Assembly (NCBI GenBank): GCA_916049765.1
Contig: CAJZIX010000001.1
Location: forward strand, 61,422 to 125,421
Origin: an uncultured bacterium
GTDB taxonomy: Bacteria; Patescibacteriota; Gracilibacteria; Absconditabacterales; Absconditicoccaceae
Direction: 5' to 3'
DNA: 64,000 nucleotides
In this document: piece after piece, positions 29,527 to 41,945 of the stretch
Layout of the letters: each line of letters opens with the position of its first letter
Position numbering within the stretch: position 1 is the first letter of the stretch
Notes under the pieces: generated by a model
Databases searched by the model: none
Told to the model about the DNA's origin: nothing
What the model saw: the letters and a program-made list of their open reading frames with translations, nothing else
Program-made: the position numbers and the translations under genes

Positions 29527-32500
29527 ATGAAAATAAAAAAGATCGTGATGATCATTTTACTTGCACTCCTCGTTGTCGTAGGGATCGAAGGAATGGTAAG
29601 TTTTGGAAGTAATCACAGCTATTATTTAGCAATGATCTTTTCTTGGAAAAATCTAGCGTTAATTTGCGGAGCAATCGGATCTGCATACCTTCCATTGACC
29701 TTCATTACCAGCAAAACAAAGCTAAGCTTCAAAAGACTGGTTCTCGGAATAGGAGCTGGATTAGGAGCCTTTGTCGTACTCCACGGAATATTTACCAAAA
29801 GTTTGATAACATTATTTGCTATCATACCACTCCTTTTCAATACGTTCTTACTCTACGGCTTGGCTATAGCATTTATCGTTGCTATGATGGCAGGAGGAAG
29901 CTGGATCACAAGAAAACTAAAACTTTTTCAAGAAATAAGATGGCAGGAAAGCCTTTTAACCTTCGGATTTGGACTTGTAACTTTTCTGATTTTAATGCAA
30001 ATCCTTATGGGAACCCATCTTTTTTATAATGCAATACTACGATTTATTTTTGTAGGACTTCTTGTTCTAGCTCGATTTGAAAAAAAACATTTAAAGATTC
30101 ACGAAGAGAATTTACTTGCTTGTTTAGAAAGCTGGAAAATAGAAAGAAAAAATTCAAAATTCTGATGGATTTTTATGGCATTACTTCTTCTTTCTTTTGC
30201 ATACTATTTCTTCAATTTTTCTCACTCTTATATTCCATATTCTACAGCTTGGGATGCAAACCATGAATATATGTATACCCCAAAAGTTATTGCTGAAAAT
30301 GCTTGAATCCTCCGAGGAAACTTAGGTCCAGCAGGAGGAATGCCTTATCTTTGGCATGGTTTTATTGCATTCTTTTTCTGACTTTGGGCTCCAGTTACAA
30401 AGATTTTAAATATAGCAAAAGACACTGTAGCAATAAATCTGAATGCCTTTAGTGGAGTGTTAGTACTCATTTTCGGACTCGGAGTAATCAAAGAAGCATT
30501 ACTTACTTTTAATAGGAAAAGTGAAAATGAAGATAGAAGTCAGACTTCATTTCTTTTAGGATGGGGACTTCTTCTCCTTCGATTAACAAGTGGAATGGGA
30601 GCCTTTCTCGTATTTGTAGACAATAAAACAGATATGGGAGTCCTCGCTTTAACCACCCTTGCTCTCCTCGGAGGATTAATCTTTTTCAACCATTTCCAAA
30701 AGAAAGGAATTCATACTGACAGTAAACAAAGTTTAAAATATCTAATTCTCTCTGGACTTTTCTTTGCCTTTGCAGTAATGGCAAAACCAACTGCATTTAT
30801 TGACACCGTAATCTTCGCTCTCTTACTTGTAGGATTTTGGCTCAATACCACAACTCTCATCGGAGTAGGAATCGTTATCCTCGGGATGATGGGAGTTGTT
30901 CAACCACTCTTTACTGCAGCATTTATAGATCCAGCACTTGGAAAACTAATTTTTATTATAGGAGTAATGATTACTGTTATTGGTGGAATTCGTGGAATCA
31001 TTTGGAGAAGTGAACAATTTAGCAAAGGCTTCAAACATCTTGTGATTTGGGGACTAACCTTAGTTACAGGTCTTTTCATATTTAAAGGACCATGGATCGC
31101 AACTTTGAATCTTATTAATGGAAATTTTCAGCTTTGAACCTTTGTAAGGTCTACGCTTCTCTGACAAGCTTCTCAGAATAAAAAAACAGAAAAAACTGAA
31201 TCAAAACCGATGCTTTTCCTTGCTCAGGCAACAGGAACAACAACACTTGAAACTCAATCAGCCATTGATACAACTACATTACTTGAATCTACAAAAGACC
31301 TTACGTATGAACAATGTTTAAAAGAAGAAAATACCACTGAAGAGCTTAATAGTACGAAACAAAAAGCACGGGGAAGTGCAATAAGTGAGGATATTGGAAG
31401 ATATGTCGGTTACAATCGAAGAGAATTTAAAAAAACATGAATGGGAGGATTACTATTAAAAATCATCTTCCGAAAAAATAATGCTTGTTTTGGACGGGAT
31501 CATGATGGAGTACTCCTCTGCAAAAACCATGAAATCATAAAAAAACAAAAACTCTCTGAATTTAAAAATCTAATTGCTAAACTTTCAAACGAAGGGAATG
31601 CAAAAATACTTGCAACAGCCCTTTTAGAAGCAAATGAGAAAGGAAAAGATCTAAGAGATGAACGAACAGCATTGGAAACCTACTATCAAGAACATAGTAT
31701 TCAAACAAACGATACAAGTGTTTTCATTCCTTATAGATATATTGTTCCATTAAATATTGTTTTCAATCGATCGCTCCAAAATCTTAGTAGTTATTATACT
31801 GATATTGGACTAATCTGGCTTTGTGTATTTGTTTTGATGGTTGGCGGATTACTCTATGCTATATTAACTTATAATAAGAAACAAAAACAACTTCTCTTCC
31901 TTAGTTTTGGAACATTCATCTGATGGGCAATTCGATGGGCTATTGGTGGAGGAATTGTTCGATATGGATTAGGTCTTATTGTCTGGTCTATCTTGACAAC
32001 AATTGCCTTCTTTCAAGAATGGGAATCAAAAGAAAATAAAAATCTGAATACTCGATACAGTTGGCTTATCGGAATATTTGCCTTCTATATGGGAATTCAA
32101 GCTTTCTTGAATTTTGCAAGGATCGCCTCTCAAGCTAGTGAAGGACCATTTGAACATTATAAATCCAATGTTGGAGAAAAACAATGGATATCTGAAAATC
32201 TCGAATTTACGACAAAACAAACCTATAAATATAGTGCCCAAGAAATTTTCAATCTTCAGTTTGGACAGTATCAACCTTTTCTTGATGCAGTAAAAAATAG
32301 GGCAGATGAAGAAGGAGTATTAATTGCAGGAACTTATATTCAATACTTCCTAGATAACCAGAAAAATCTGATTAGTGATGGAATGTTAACTCGACTCCGA
32401 GAAGAAATGTCAGACTTTAATAGCTGTAGATCTTATCAGAGATTAAAAAATGAGAAACTAAAATACCTCATCATTGATCCAAACATTGGAACAGTAGGAA

Positions 32501-33093
32501 GAGTTGGAGAAGGAAACGAGAGTTTATTCCATAGATTCTTTGCAAGATTAACAGCCGATGAAAAACATATCGAAACGCATGGAGCCATCACAATGCTGGT
32601 AAAAATGGCTCAAGAAGGATATCTCAAACTCATATTCACGAATAATCTCTGAGCAAAATACGCATTTAACCTAACAGATGAAGAACTCCAAAAAGTTTTC
32701 TGAAATCTAAATGCAGAAGATCTTATTCTTCTTAGAGCAAAGATAGCAGTTGCTAAATTCTTTACAAATGACCAAGAGTTATTAATGAAACTCTTCACAC
32801 TCTTTCAAACAAGACTTATGAGTGATCAAGGGCTATGAGATATTGCAAACATCCTCGGAAAACAAGTAGACGAAAAAAAGCTCAATCTACTCCTCAAAGA
32901 AGTTGCATCTGGGAAACAGCCTAATATTATAAATCTCTCTCAAGATGAAAGACTTATTCTTGCACAATATTATGGGATATTAAAACTACTAACGACACCT
33001 CAAGCAAAAGAACAAGCTGAATCCGTACTGACTCAGCTCTTCCAAAATAGTCTTTTCGGAGGTAGTCAACTTATCTCATTTGAACTACAATAA
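29527..33093 (+). CDS. Giant GT-C-like polytopic membrane protein, 1,188 aa
   Basis: Five standard-code fragments joined by TGA Gly codons. The first ~540 residues contain about 14 membrane helices; an external loop WDANHEYMYTPKVIAEN has the acidic pattern placed as in GT-C glycosyltransferases or oligosaccharyltransferases. Then comes a soluble Thr/Glu-rich stretch (ATGTTTLETQ), further helices around residues 750-850, and a ~330-residue soluble C-terminal domain. Large size and topology fit surface-glycan transfer or polymerisation. Not matched to a named family. Ends at a bidirectional terminator. Confidence 0.65.
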
Positions 33094-33102
33094 TTAAAAA
33101 AT

Positions 33103-33130
33103 AAGAGCTCTTAGTTGAGCTCTTTTTATT
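33103..33130. terminator. Bidirectional terminator between convergent genes
   Basis: Perfect stem AAGAGCTC / GAGCTCTT with a 6-nt loop; T runs on both strands. Separates the GT-C-like gene from the PKD gene. Confidence 0.88.
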
Positions 33131-35645
33131 ATCCTCTAATTCTAAACTCCATAGTTTGTTCTACAGACTGTTGATCTTCAAAATCCATCTTTACTTTTAT
33201 AATATAAGATCACTTATCTGACCAAGATTTTGTCATATCTGTACAGGTTCTTCCTTCACACTCAAGAGGGAGTTGCCCATCTCAAAAATCCCAGGATATT
33301 TTCTTGGGAAGTCAATTAAAATCCAAAGAAAAATTAACTACATCTCATATTTTAGCTTCCTGTGTAGGATGAGACGGAGAAGAAATATCAAGTTTAATTA
33401 ACTGCTTTTTAACAACAACTGAAGTATTTGACGCAACTGTAATAGAACGTCCTTTCTGGGTATAAATAGTTACTTGTGGAGTAAAAGTTCCATTGTTATT
33501 CTTATAGTCAAAGCGATATTTATGCTTAATAACTCCGTTTGAGACTTTCTGCTGTTGCTGGCCATCTCAGAAATCCCAGGAAAAATAGGTAATCTGATCA
33601 TTCGTATCATTGAGTCTTGAAGAAGAAGCATCTAAACTCACTTCAAACGGTTCAAATCCGATACTTTCTCAGAGCACCTGTAATTTTCAAATAATATCAT
33701 CTAAACCAATTTTAGTAGTAAGGAGTTCTTCATAGTCAAGACCACGAACCTTATCTTGAATCTGAATTTTTATTTTATGTTCTTTAGTATCCTGAATATC
33801 AAAAAGATATTCTCCTTCCGTAGTAAAAATTACGGGTTTCTCATCAAGATAAACATTTATTTTAGTATTAAACGTTTTAGGTTCAATTTTTAGAAGTTTC
33901 AATTTTAGTTTTGTAGGAATTTCAGAGAGATGAATCTCTCTTTGCTGTACAATCTTATTGGTATCTAGCTTTCTATAAGTCATATCATTTGGAGATGAAG
34001 CAGAAAGCTCATAGAGAACATTAAAAGAAGCTTTATCCATAAGTTGAGCCTCTATCTGACAAGTTCACTTTTTATTGTCAGTAGTAATAAAATTCATCTT
34101 AATAAGATAGTTTCATTTCCCTGGAAAACGATAATTAAAACGCATACCATTATCTATATCATGGATTTCATCAATTATTTTCCCAGTTGCCTTATCATAA
34201 AAAACAAAAGAATAATCTCAAACAAATCTCTCTGTTCCATCAAAAAATGAAGCTGAAATTAAATAATCATTTACTTTTTGCTGTTCAAGAGCTATTTTAC
34301 AGACAGGAATACCCGACTGCTCTACCCTAAGAGGAAAAGTATAATATTTATCTGTAAATCCAGGAAAACGTACCTTTGGATAATAAACTTTAGAAACATC
34401 ATAATTAAAAACGAAGGTTGAATCATCTTTTTTGTCAACAATACCATCATTATCCCCATCCCATTCAATGGTATAATTTTTAAGATTAAAATCTCTAAAG
34501 ACCTGATCTGCTTTAAACTCTACTTGAGAAGGCAATGGTCAAACAACAAGCTCATTCTGTCCTCAACTAAGTTGTTTATCAATTCACTGAATTTTAAGTT
34601 CTGATCAGACTCTTAACGTTTTTATCTGAAAAGTTGTTATTTCCTTTTTATTAGTACTTCTAATCGTATGTCCTACGATAAGTGCAATAGGATAATCATT
34701 TTTTCTCGTATAAAAACAAGCTCCTTCAAAAAATCTGGTCTTTTCATTATAAGATAAAATCTGACCATTTCCACAATCAAGCTGTAAATTTCAAATATCA
34801 CTTCCTCCAAGCTGATCATTAATAAATCTATCAAAATTCGTTGTCGTTAAACTCACAGGAACATTTACAGGGGCAATAAGTGGAAAGCTTTCATCAATAA
34901 GAAAATTTTCAGGGTTTCCCTTAGAATCATTCACATTCATATACATAGCAACAATATCATTTGGATTTGCAAGAGAAACAACATCAATCTTACTTACCTT
35001 ATCGAGCAAAGAAGCACCAGCTCAAAGGCCAATTGATAAAATAATAACTCATAAAATCATTCCTGCATAATATCGACCTTTTGGTCTATCCTTGAGTGTA
35101 AAAGATTTATAAGCATTAAGAATCAAAATTATAATTCATAGACCAAGGATAACAAGCATAATTGTCAAACTCAATCCTTGCAAAATAGACTTTGCTACTG
35201 CAGGTTGAATCCCAAGCGTTCAAAAACCTCAGAGTTTCTCTGGATTATTCGCAAGATAAAAAGATAGGATACTCAACCCCAAAACAAAAAGACCAATCAA
35301 TCCTGCACACCCAAAAAAAATAGTCTTTAAAGACAAATTCCTCTTTGCTCAATTTTTTATCACAACGTTCTTATTTACTTGAACACGAGAATATCACAAA
35401 GTTTTCAGTTTTTCTTGGTTCTTTTGATAATATTCACTCAGTTGTTTGAGTTGAGTTTGATACTTAATCATTTCCTCAGTTGGCATCTGAGGATGTTGTT
35501 GAATATAAGCAACCACTTCATTATAGAGTTGCTGTAATTTTTCCTGCTCTTTTAAAAGTTCTTGAATCTTAATATCATCGTTAAGATGAAGAGCCCCGGA
35601 TCAAACATTAACATTTTGCTGCAAAAATTTTTCTGAAGTATCCAT
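33129..35645 (-). CDS. Membrane protein with PKD domains, 838 aa
   Basis: Residues 1-85 form a cytoplasmic coiled coil (QELLKEQEKLQQLYNE). Three membrane helices follow (FFGCAGLIGLFVLGLSILSF, then two more to about residue 225). The large C-terminal part is extracytoplasmic and beta-rich, with PKD signatures YFSWDFGDGQQQ and ISWDFGDGQLP in the last 250 residues, and a DGDNDGIVD calcium-binding-like loop near residue 400. At least 13 TGAs in the first ~430 codons. Likely a surface adhesion or envelope-spanning structural protein. Confidence 0.75.
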
Positions 35646-35676
35646 CTTTTTATTTTTATTTGAATAAATCAGATTT

Positions 35677-35705
35677 ATTATACTTTTTTTACATATCTTT
35701 TGCAA
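35677..35705 (-). promoter_or_regulatory. Promoter of the PKD gene
   Basis: Minus strand TTGCAA, 17-bp spacer, TATAAT; ATG 31 nt downstream. Confidence 0.7.
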
Positions 35706-35763
35706 ATTTTAACAAACTTTTAGCAGAGAATATCCGCTATACAAAAAGGTAAAAAGTTGATTC

Positions 35764-35791
35764 TTGACATCATCACTCATATTCTTATACT
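35764..35791 (+). promoter_or_regulatory. Promoter of the gene at 35829
   Basis: TTGACA, 16-bp spacer, TATACT. Confidence 0.75.
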
Positions 35792-35828
35792 TTTTTAAAA
35801 AACAAGCTTTACACCTTAAGTCTTGAAT

Positions 35829-37121
35829 ATGTATCAAAAAAATGTTTTTTTTGTCCTAAATCCATTTTTTCACAAGCAAAAAAATAGAAGCTGATTGTTT
35901 GAATCATTGGATTTGAATTCAAGCTATTTAATAGACGTTGATGAAGAACGAGAGAATCCTAAACTTTTGTTGAGAGAAATAGGAATCGGAGAAAAAATAA
36001 TTCCAGACAAAAAACAGCTTTTATCCTTTTTAGAACAAGGAACCGATAATAATCCGTTTTGGAAAGAGCTTATTGCTCATCTAGAAAAAGAAAAATCAGT
36101 GCTTCATATCATTTTACCACTTTTGGATGCAAAACATTTCCTTCAACTTTTAATTAAACACATCCCACTCAAACAAAGAATACTTATCCACCTCACAATA
36201 CCAGAAATTTCTCTTGAAAAGGCCCTACAAACCGCTGAAGAGCTAGAGCTATTTGTAGACAATTACGAGAAAATAAGATTTGGAACACTCATAGGAGAAC
36301 AAAGTATTTTCAATCAAAAAAATAATTGGCAAGAAACTCAAAAATCCTACGATGAAATCGTATTCGATCAAACACAAACAAGTTTTTCTGTATTAGAATA
36401 CATAAAAAAACAACAAAAAAAAGCAATCTGCCCAGAAAACATTGCTCCAGTAAGTTTTGTAGAAGCAGACCCCTTAGAGGATAAAGATATTGTACTCATT
36501 TTAGAAACCGATAGTGAAAAAATTGAGCTCATAACACAAGCCTTTGAAATTAGCAAAAACGAACAAAAAAAATCTGAATTTTCTTCTTTCCCAGTAAATT
36601 TCATTACCAAAGAACTTAAAAAGTGCATTATTTTTACCGTAAAAAAACCATATGATAGCTACGAAAATTTATATCTTCTTAAAAAAGAAGAACATGAAAC
36701 TCTAGCAAACAAACTTGCAAAACAAGAGTATCGCCAGCTCCACCTTGCAGATCATCAGCATCTCAAACTTATCACCAAATACCTAAATAATGAAGCTGAG
36801 GTTCTCTACGATGGACAAAAAAATAAAGAATGCAATCCACTTATTACTGAAGATGGAATTTGTATCCAAAGTGCCAATGAAACACTTGTAAAAACTTATA
36901 AAAACGAACTAGAAAATTTTGAAACATTTTTTCTGGCAGCCTCTTTTTCTGAGGAAGAAGATAAACTCTTAAAACAACTTATTTCTCTATCCCAAGAAAA
37001 AGAAATCTGAATAGTGATTCTCGATTTTCTAGAAAGAAAAATACGACAGTCTAACCTCATTTGAATTAACGGGAAAGAAGTAACTATCTGAGAGCTCACA
37101 AACTTTCTAAAAAAACTCTAA
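35829..37121 (+). CDS. Hypothetical protein, 430 aa
   Basis: ATG 35829 restores 22 residues lost under the standard code (TGA at 35892). The protein is soluble, rich in Glu, Lys and Leu and mostly helical, with alternating helix/strand blocks such as KSVLHIILPLL and RILIHLTIPE, then DKDIVLILETDSEKIELI. The C-terminus (NGKEVTIGELTNFLKKL) has two TGA Gly. No signal peptide or clear catalytic motif. It is the only plus-strand gene in a minus-strand block and has its own strong promoter. Family not recognised. Confidence 0.6.
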
Positions 37122-37160
37122 CTAAAAGAATCAGTCAGAGTTCTAAGTAGTAATATTTTC

Positions 37161-37511
37161 TTATCTCTTAATTTGGAGATAAGAATTTGCGATCAAAAGA
37201 AATACCGCCATGTATAATAAAAATACAAAAAAGAAGATAGTCCAAAACAAACTTTGTTTTAATAATACCTCTCCTAAAAAAGCGATAATAAAGAAGAGAA
37301 GAAAAGTACTTCCCATGAGGACTGGATTAATTTCAGTTAGTTTTTTCAGTCCCTCACAAGAGAGAATAGAAATAAATGCACTGACCAAAACCAATATCCC
37401 TCCAAAAATTTTAGGCAAAATACCTAAAACAAGAAAAAGAGAACAGCCTACTGTAAAAAGTAGAACAAAAAGTACGAAAAGTACCCACAATTCTAAAATA
37501 TTTTTTTTCAT
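37161..37511 (-). CDS. Small four-helix membrane protein, 116 aa
   Basis: Four hydrophobic helices (LWVLFVLFVLLFTVGCSLFLV, FGGILVLVSAFISIL, MGSTFLLFFIIAFLG, LFWTIFFFVFLLYMAVFLLI) joined by short charged turns. No TGA. It has its own promoter, so it is probably separate from the ruvX operon upstream. Family not recognised. Confidence 0.6.
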   Translation of the reverse strand: MKKNILELWVLFVLFVLLFTVGCSLFLVLGILPKIFGGILVLVSAFISILSCEGLKKLTEINPVLMGSTFLLFFIIAFLGEVLLKQSLFWTIFFFVFLLYMAVFLLIANSYLQIKR

Positions 37512-37555
37512 GTTCTTTTATTTTTATAAGGTTTATGATTACATATTGCAATACG

Positions 37556-37584
37556 AATATATTTATTTTATAAATAATTGTCAA
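37556..37584 (-). promoter_or_regulatory. Promoter of the small membrane protein
   Basis: Minus strand TTGACA, 17-bp spacer, TATATT. Confidence 0.6.
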
Positions 37585-37628
37585 GAGAAAATCAATTTTT
37601 TATATAAAAAAATAAAATTTCTATTAAA

Positions 37629-38027
37629 TTATAACCCCTTCTTCCATCTCTCTAAAATCAACATTGCACTGATCGTATCTGTCGTCGCATTCTTTTTGAA
37701 ATCAGAAATAATCTCCCCAGATTGCACACTCGTATAATCCTCCTCTACGGTTAAAATTTCTATTCTCTGATTTTCTATAATATAATTAAGCGATTGCATA
37801 AATTTAGAAATCTTCTCCTGAATATCCTTTTGCCTACTTGGTCGTCCTAAAACAATCTTTCTAATGTGATACCTCTGGATAAGATCTGCAATATAATAAT
37901 AGGTCATCTCATCATTCATAATATAACCAATAGGAAAAACAATATCAGAATTTTCAACAGGTGTATAGGCTAATCCAATATATTTACTTCATCGATCAAT
38001 TCAAAGAGCATGTGCAGTTTTCATCAT
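37629..38027 (-). CDS. ruvX: Putative Holliday-junction resolvase RuvX (YqgF)
   Basis: 132 residues from the first of two adjacent ATGs. RNase-H-like fold: HALGIDRGSKYIGLAYTP, where two Gly are TGA, matches the conserved D-x-G-x-x-x-IG-A strand; KIVLGRPSRQ; ILTVEEDYTSVQSGE; and DTISAMLILERW with the final Asp. All three acidic positions are present. YqgF acts in 16S rRNA 5'-end processing and/or recombination. Last gene of the pilB-to-ruvX run, 33 nt after tsaB. Confidence 0.88.
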
Positions 38028-38060
38028 TTTCTATAAAACAAAAAAATAAAAATTCTGATT

Positions 38061-38672
38061 TTAGCTTACATTCGGTTCAATCATATAGTTTGGCTCTAGC
38101 TTTTCTACAGGATGAAAAATCAATTCATCCCAAGACAAAATCCTCTCTTCTCCTCAAAAGAGGAATTTACACCCATCTTCATCAAAGGTATAGTGAAGCT
38201 GAGACATTCCCTGATCAAAATATTCACTTTCATAAGTTTGATCTACAAAAAGCCAACCATATTTCTCCTGCAAAAGCAAAAGCTCAGCCTTTTTTACCGT
38301 AGCAATCAAAACATTTTCCTGTAAATCCCAAAGCCAGACGTTCAATCTCTGACCAATATACACAGCAATATAACGGCCAATCCACCCCTTTTGATAAAAT
38401 TTATAATAAAGCTCAAGTTTAGAAAGTGTAAAAAAAGAAAGCTGATTCTCCTTTAAGGTTTTCAGAAGATTTAAAGCCAAAGTTCCTACCCTCAAATTTG
38501 TGAATCCACCAGGTCAATTAAGCACTAAACATTCTGAAAGATTTACTCTTCTATCTCGCTCAACTAACGTTTTTCAAAGTTCGACATCCACGCCATTCCT
38601 TTCCAAAAAAATTGGCTCTTCTGCCCCATAAAGTGTGATCTTATCCGAAGAAATATCTACAATTCACTTCAT
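38061..38672 (-). CDS. tsaB: tRNA t6A37 biosynthesis protein TsaB
   Basis: 203 residues. ASKHA-fold partner of TsaD. Family signature NGPGGFTNLRVGTLALNLLK, with Gly before Pro read from TGA; the N-terminal strand MKGIVDISSDKITLYG corresponds to the usual short I-D-T-S start. An in-frame ATG six codons upstream (38690) is an alternative start. Diverged: several conserved residues of standard TsaB are changed. Together with TsaE at 44.7-45.0 kb it supports a t6A pathway. Located between the DUF59 gene and ruvX. Confidence 0.78.
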
Positions 38673-38697
38673 TATTCATAAATTCGTCATGATAAAA

Positions 38698-39009
38698 CTA
38701 TTCAAACATTCTTTGCAAATCTGCATCTCTAATCATACTAGGACTCCACATCGGATCAAAAGTCACCTCGACCTCTACTTCAAACTCAGGAACTACTAAT
38801 AAAGTTGCATTTTTTACACTTGTAATCAAAAAATCCGCCATCGGACAAGCAGGCGTTGTAAAAGACATTACAATACGCACCTTATGATCCTCTTCATCTA
38901 CAATAACCTGATAAATTAATCCCAAAGTATAAATATCTACAACTGGAAAATCTGGATCATAAACCGTTTGGAGTGCTTGCTCTATTTTATGCTGAAGTTC
39001 TTGCATCAT
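38698..39009 (-). CDS. DUF59/MIP18-family protein (SufT/PaaD-like)
   Basis: 103 residues covering one MIP18 domain: ALQTVYDPDFPVVDIYTLGL, VRIVMSFTTPACPMADFL with the conserved Cys, and VTFDPMWSPSMI. Such proteins assist Fe-S cluster maturation. The start overlaps the 3' end of the upstream membrane gene by 23 bp. Functionally it pairs with the distant sufC. No TGA. Confidence 0.88.
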   Translation of the reverse strand: MMQELQHKIEQALQTVYDPDFPVVDIYTLGLIYQVIVDEEDHKVRIVMSFTTPACPMADFLITSVKNATLLVVPEFEVEVEVTFDPMWSPSMIRDADLQRMFE

Positions 39010-39394
39010 CTTTCCTCTTTGGATCAGTAAAAATCACGTACTGCATCAAAATAAAGAATCCTACACACAGCAAACCTAACCATTTTGACCAAAAATTTGC
39101 AATCAAAAGCAAAACATTAATCAGAGAAAAAAGTCAGAATAAAAAAGAACATTTATAAGCATCTTTCCGCATCCTTTCTTTCTGAACTTTAGTACAAAAA
39201 AGCCATTGAGTCCAATAAAAAACAAAATAACTAATCCCTCGGAAAAAAAGAAAAACTCCGACCAAACCAAGCACTAAAGCCACTGCCGTATCTTCTTTGA
39301 CTGAAATTGCTAAAGCATCAACAAGCAAAATAACAAGTCCAAAAATAGACTTTATCAACGACACAAAAGCATAGATTCAGAAGTTTTTAATCAT
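38987..39394 (-). CDS. Small membrane protein, 135 aa
   Basis: ATG at 39394 recovers ten residues before a GTG seen under the standard code (TGA at codon 6). Four hydrophobic helices (IFGLVILLVDALAISV, ALVLGLVGVFLFFRGISYFV, then two C-terminal) with a central basic Cys-containing loop (CTKVQKERMRKDAYKC). Overlaps the DUF59 gene start. Same operon as the pilus genes. Family not recognised. Confidence 0.55.
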
Positions 39395-39430
39395 TAAAGA
39401 AAGACTAGAAAAGAAATAAATTCCATTTTT

Positions 39431-40321
39431 TTATAATTCTACATTTACCGACTCTTGAGATAATTCTTCCTGTTGATGCTCCAAAAGTGTTTGAGTATCC
39501 AATTCTGCCTTAGAAGCAAGATAAAAAGGATTTGCCCCATTTTCATACATCTTCACATAAATAATCTCTCGAAGTCCCTGACCAAAAATCATTAATGGGA
39601 AAGAAAGAAGCGGAGTCAAAAGCATCAATTTCTGAGCATCATTAGTATTCACATTTGTTGCCAAAGAAGAACTTCAAAATCCTCAAAGAACAATAAAAAC
39701 AATACACAATCCTAAGGCATTTCCCATCAAAGCAGATGCAGCATAATTAGGATTAACTACGAATTCAATCTGAGAAAAAGAAAGAAAAAGAGAGAGTGCA
39801 ACGTACAAAACAAAAAGGACAACAGGAGCATTCTGAGTAGACTGGAAAATAAGGAATAATGCAACCATTCCAACAGAAAGAATTGCATTAGTTAAAAGCA
39901 AAAGTCAGATCGTCTTTCATATTTGGAGATATTTTTGAGAAAAAAAGAACCCATAAGCAGTAATAAGTAATAAATTTCCGACAAAACTTACTAAAAAGCC
40001 CAAGAAAAGATTAATCAGCCAAGAAAGTTCATGCTGATGAGCTACAGCACCTAAACCTGTAGTTTCCGGAATACTTGTTCCCATCAAGGACCCCACTGCT
40101 CCAAAAAGCACAAAAAGCAGAACCGCCATTAATGCTCAAATCATCAAACCTAAAGCTATTTTCCCTAACAGAGCCCATCAAGAAAGAGAACTCGGAGCAT
40201 TAACAAGGCGATCTAATTTCTGTCTTTGTTGACGAGAAAAATCATCAGGATGGGTAGGCACCATTCACCCATCAATACTAGGAATTGTAAAAGAAATTGA
40301 GGTAGGATTAGTCATTATCAT
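39431..40321 (-). CDS. Polytopic membrane protein, 296 aa
   Basis: Three standard-code fragments joined by TGA Gly codons. A ~60-residue soluble N-terminus (PTHPDDFSRQQRQKLDRL) is followed by about six helices, e.g. IGALMAVLLFVLFGAVGSLMG, LINLFLGFLVSFVGNLLLI, LSVGMVALFLIFQ. A second ATG at 40315 is also possible. The C-terminal tail is Glu/Gln-rich. No family recognised; Bax-inhibitor-like topology is only one possibility. Confidence 0.6.
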
Positions 40322-40342
40322 AGACTCAAATAAATAAAAGCA

Positions 40343-40870
40343 CTAATAATTCAAATGGAGAGAAGACAATTCTTGACTAAATACTTTCGTATGATCTTGA
40401 TCATCACTTGCATAAGAAAGCATCAAAACCGAATTTCCCTGTTCAATAAAAAGCTGAGAAACCTCTAAAGACGAATCCTGATATCCGATACGATAAGTTT
40501 TCAGAATAGCTGGATGAGAAGCTAATCTTCCTTTTATTACAGTCTTCTTAGTTTTCTCTCTAGAAAGACTATACCCATCAACTTTAAGCTGATTTACGGC
40601 ATTTTGAACATACGAAGCTAAATTTGATTCCTGATTGATTTCACTAGCAAAGACTAAGGTATCAAGACCGGAATCATTTTCTCAAATTTCTTGATAAACT
40701 AAGTCATCTCCCACTACAATGGGCTGTTCTTGAAAAGCTACCTTCAATTTTGGAGTCCAAGAGAAACTTTCTGTTTCCAAATGAAGACGAGAGCTATCTG
40801 AACAAGCAGAAAACATAAACAAAACTCCACTCATAAAAGAAAGAAATCAGATTTTTTTTAAAAAACTCAT
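40343..40870 (-). CDS. Lipoprotein, 175 aa
   Basis: Signal sequence with a TGA Gly (FLKKIGFLSFMSGVLFMFSAC) and a lipobox Phe-Ser-Ala-Cys at residues 20-23. The mature domain has repeated strand segments (TKKTVIKGRLASHPAILKTY, SQLFIEQGNSVLMLSYAS). Its start overlaps the stop of the upstream gene by 1 nt. Located in the pilus operon, so a pilus-associated or envelope role is plausible but unproven. Confidence 0.68.
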
Positions 40871-41172
40871 TAAAACAATATGTAACAAACAGCTAAAACC
40901 AATCCTATTCCCACGCCAACAATAAAAGACTTCTTAAAGATCGTTTCTTTTATAACAAGATCTCCAGATCATGGCGTTTTCCCCTGCCAAAGTAAAGCAA
41001 TCAAATACCCCACCATAATTCCACAAAATATCAAATATCATGGCATAAAAATTTCCTTAATCACCTTGAAGATTTCGGTTCAAAAAATAATATCTCCCCT
41101 CACAAGTAAAACACCCATAAGGAAAGTAAAAAAATAGAAGAGTCCTCTCAATACTTGAAACAAAATAGACAT
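40870..41172 (-). CDS. Three-helix membrane protein, 100 aa
   Basis: Helices at about residues 8-24, 43-62 and 83-99; three TGA Gly codons, e.g. IFGTEIFK, MPGYLIF and TPGSGDL. Coupled to the downstream lipoprotein by a 1-nt overlap. Entirely hidden under the standard code because of TGA. Family not recognised. Confidence 0.55.
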
Positions 41173-41254
41173 CTATACCTCTAAAATTTAAAAAACATCA
41201 TAAAAGTAGTGTTTTATCAAAGGAAATCAAGAAGAAATAAGAATATCTGGGAAA

Positions 41255-41914
41255 TTATTTATGCTCTAACATCACTGAAATTTTATATAACTCTGCTAAT
41301 AATGAAGGTTTGAGAATATCATAATGCTTAATAATTAATTCTTTATTATTTTTAAGATAGATTATTCTAGGAGAAACAGTATTCTGATTCAATTTCACTT
41401 TCGCAATAAGTGTCTGAATCGCACGCTCCATTACTCTTTGTTCTCATAAACATGATCTAGCTAATTTTGCCTGTTCTACCGCACGATAAAACCCTTCTTC
41501 ATGAACATTTTGAAGACTGATAGCAAAAAGATCATTCGCTGAAGATAAAGTATTTTGACAAATCAAACTCTGATTCTGAATTTTTTGTAACTCAGACTCC
41601 AAAGAAGACTGCTGTAACCTTAGTCAAGCAAGTAAATGATCTCCATTATTGAGATACTGTTCTAAGTTTTTTTCTCTTTGATCAGCTTCCAAAAGGTGGA
41701 CAATATCTATTTTCTGAAAATTGTCTGACTGAGAAAGCAAATCCCACAAATCAGAAGTCTTTTCTTCTATAACAAGAGATTCTTTTTTCAAAACTACAGA
41801 AGACTTAAAATTTGCATATTTCAAATGAAGCTGAATAATACCATCCAAATGCGCAGAAGCAAATCAAAAGCTAGCAAACAATAAGCTTCCAAACAACATA
41901 AATAATTTCTTCAT
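41255..41914 (-). CDS. Secreted coiled-coil protein, 219 aa
   Basis: Signal peptide MKKLFMLFGSLLFASFGFA then SAH, with a TGA Gly. The mature part is helical with long coiled-coil-like segments (ESELQKIQNQSLICQNTL, EGFYRAVEQAKLARSC). Sits directly downstream of pilC, which suggests a pilus-assembly accessory, but no known Pil protein is recognisable. Confidence 0.62.
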
Positions 41915-41945
41915 GACACTCCTCGCTTCATAAGCTAAAATCCAA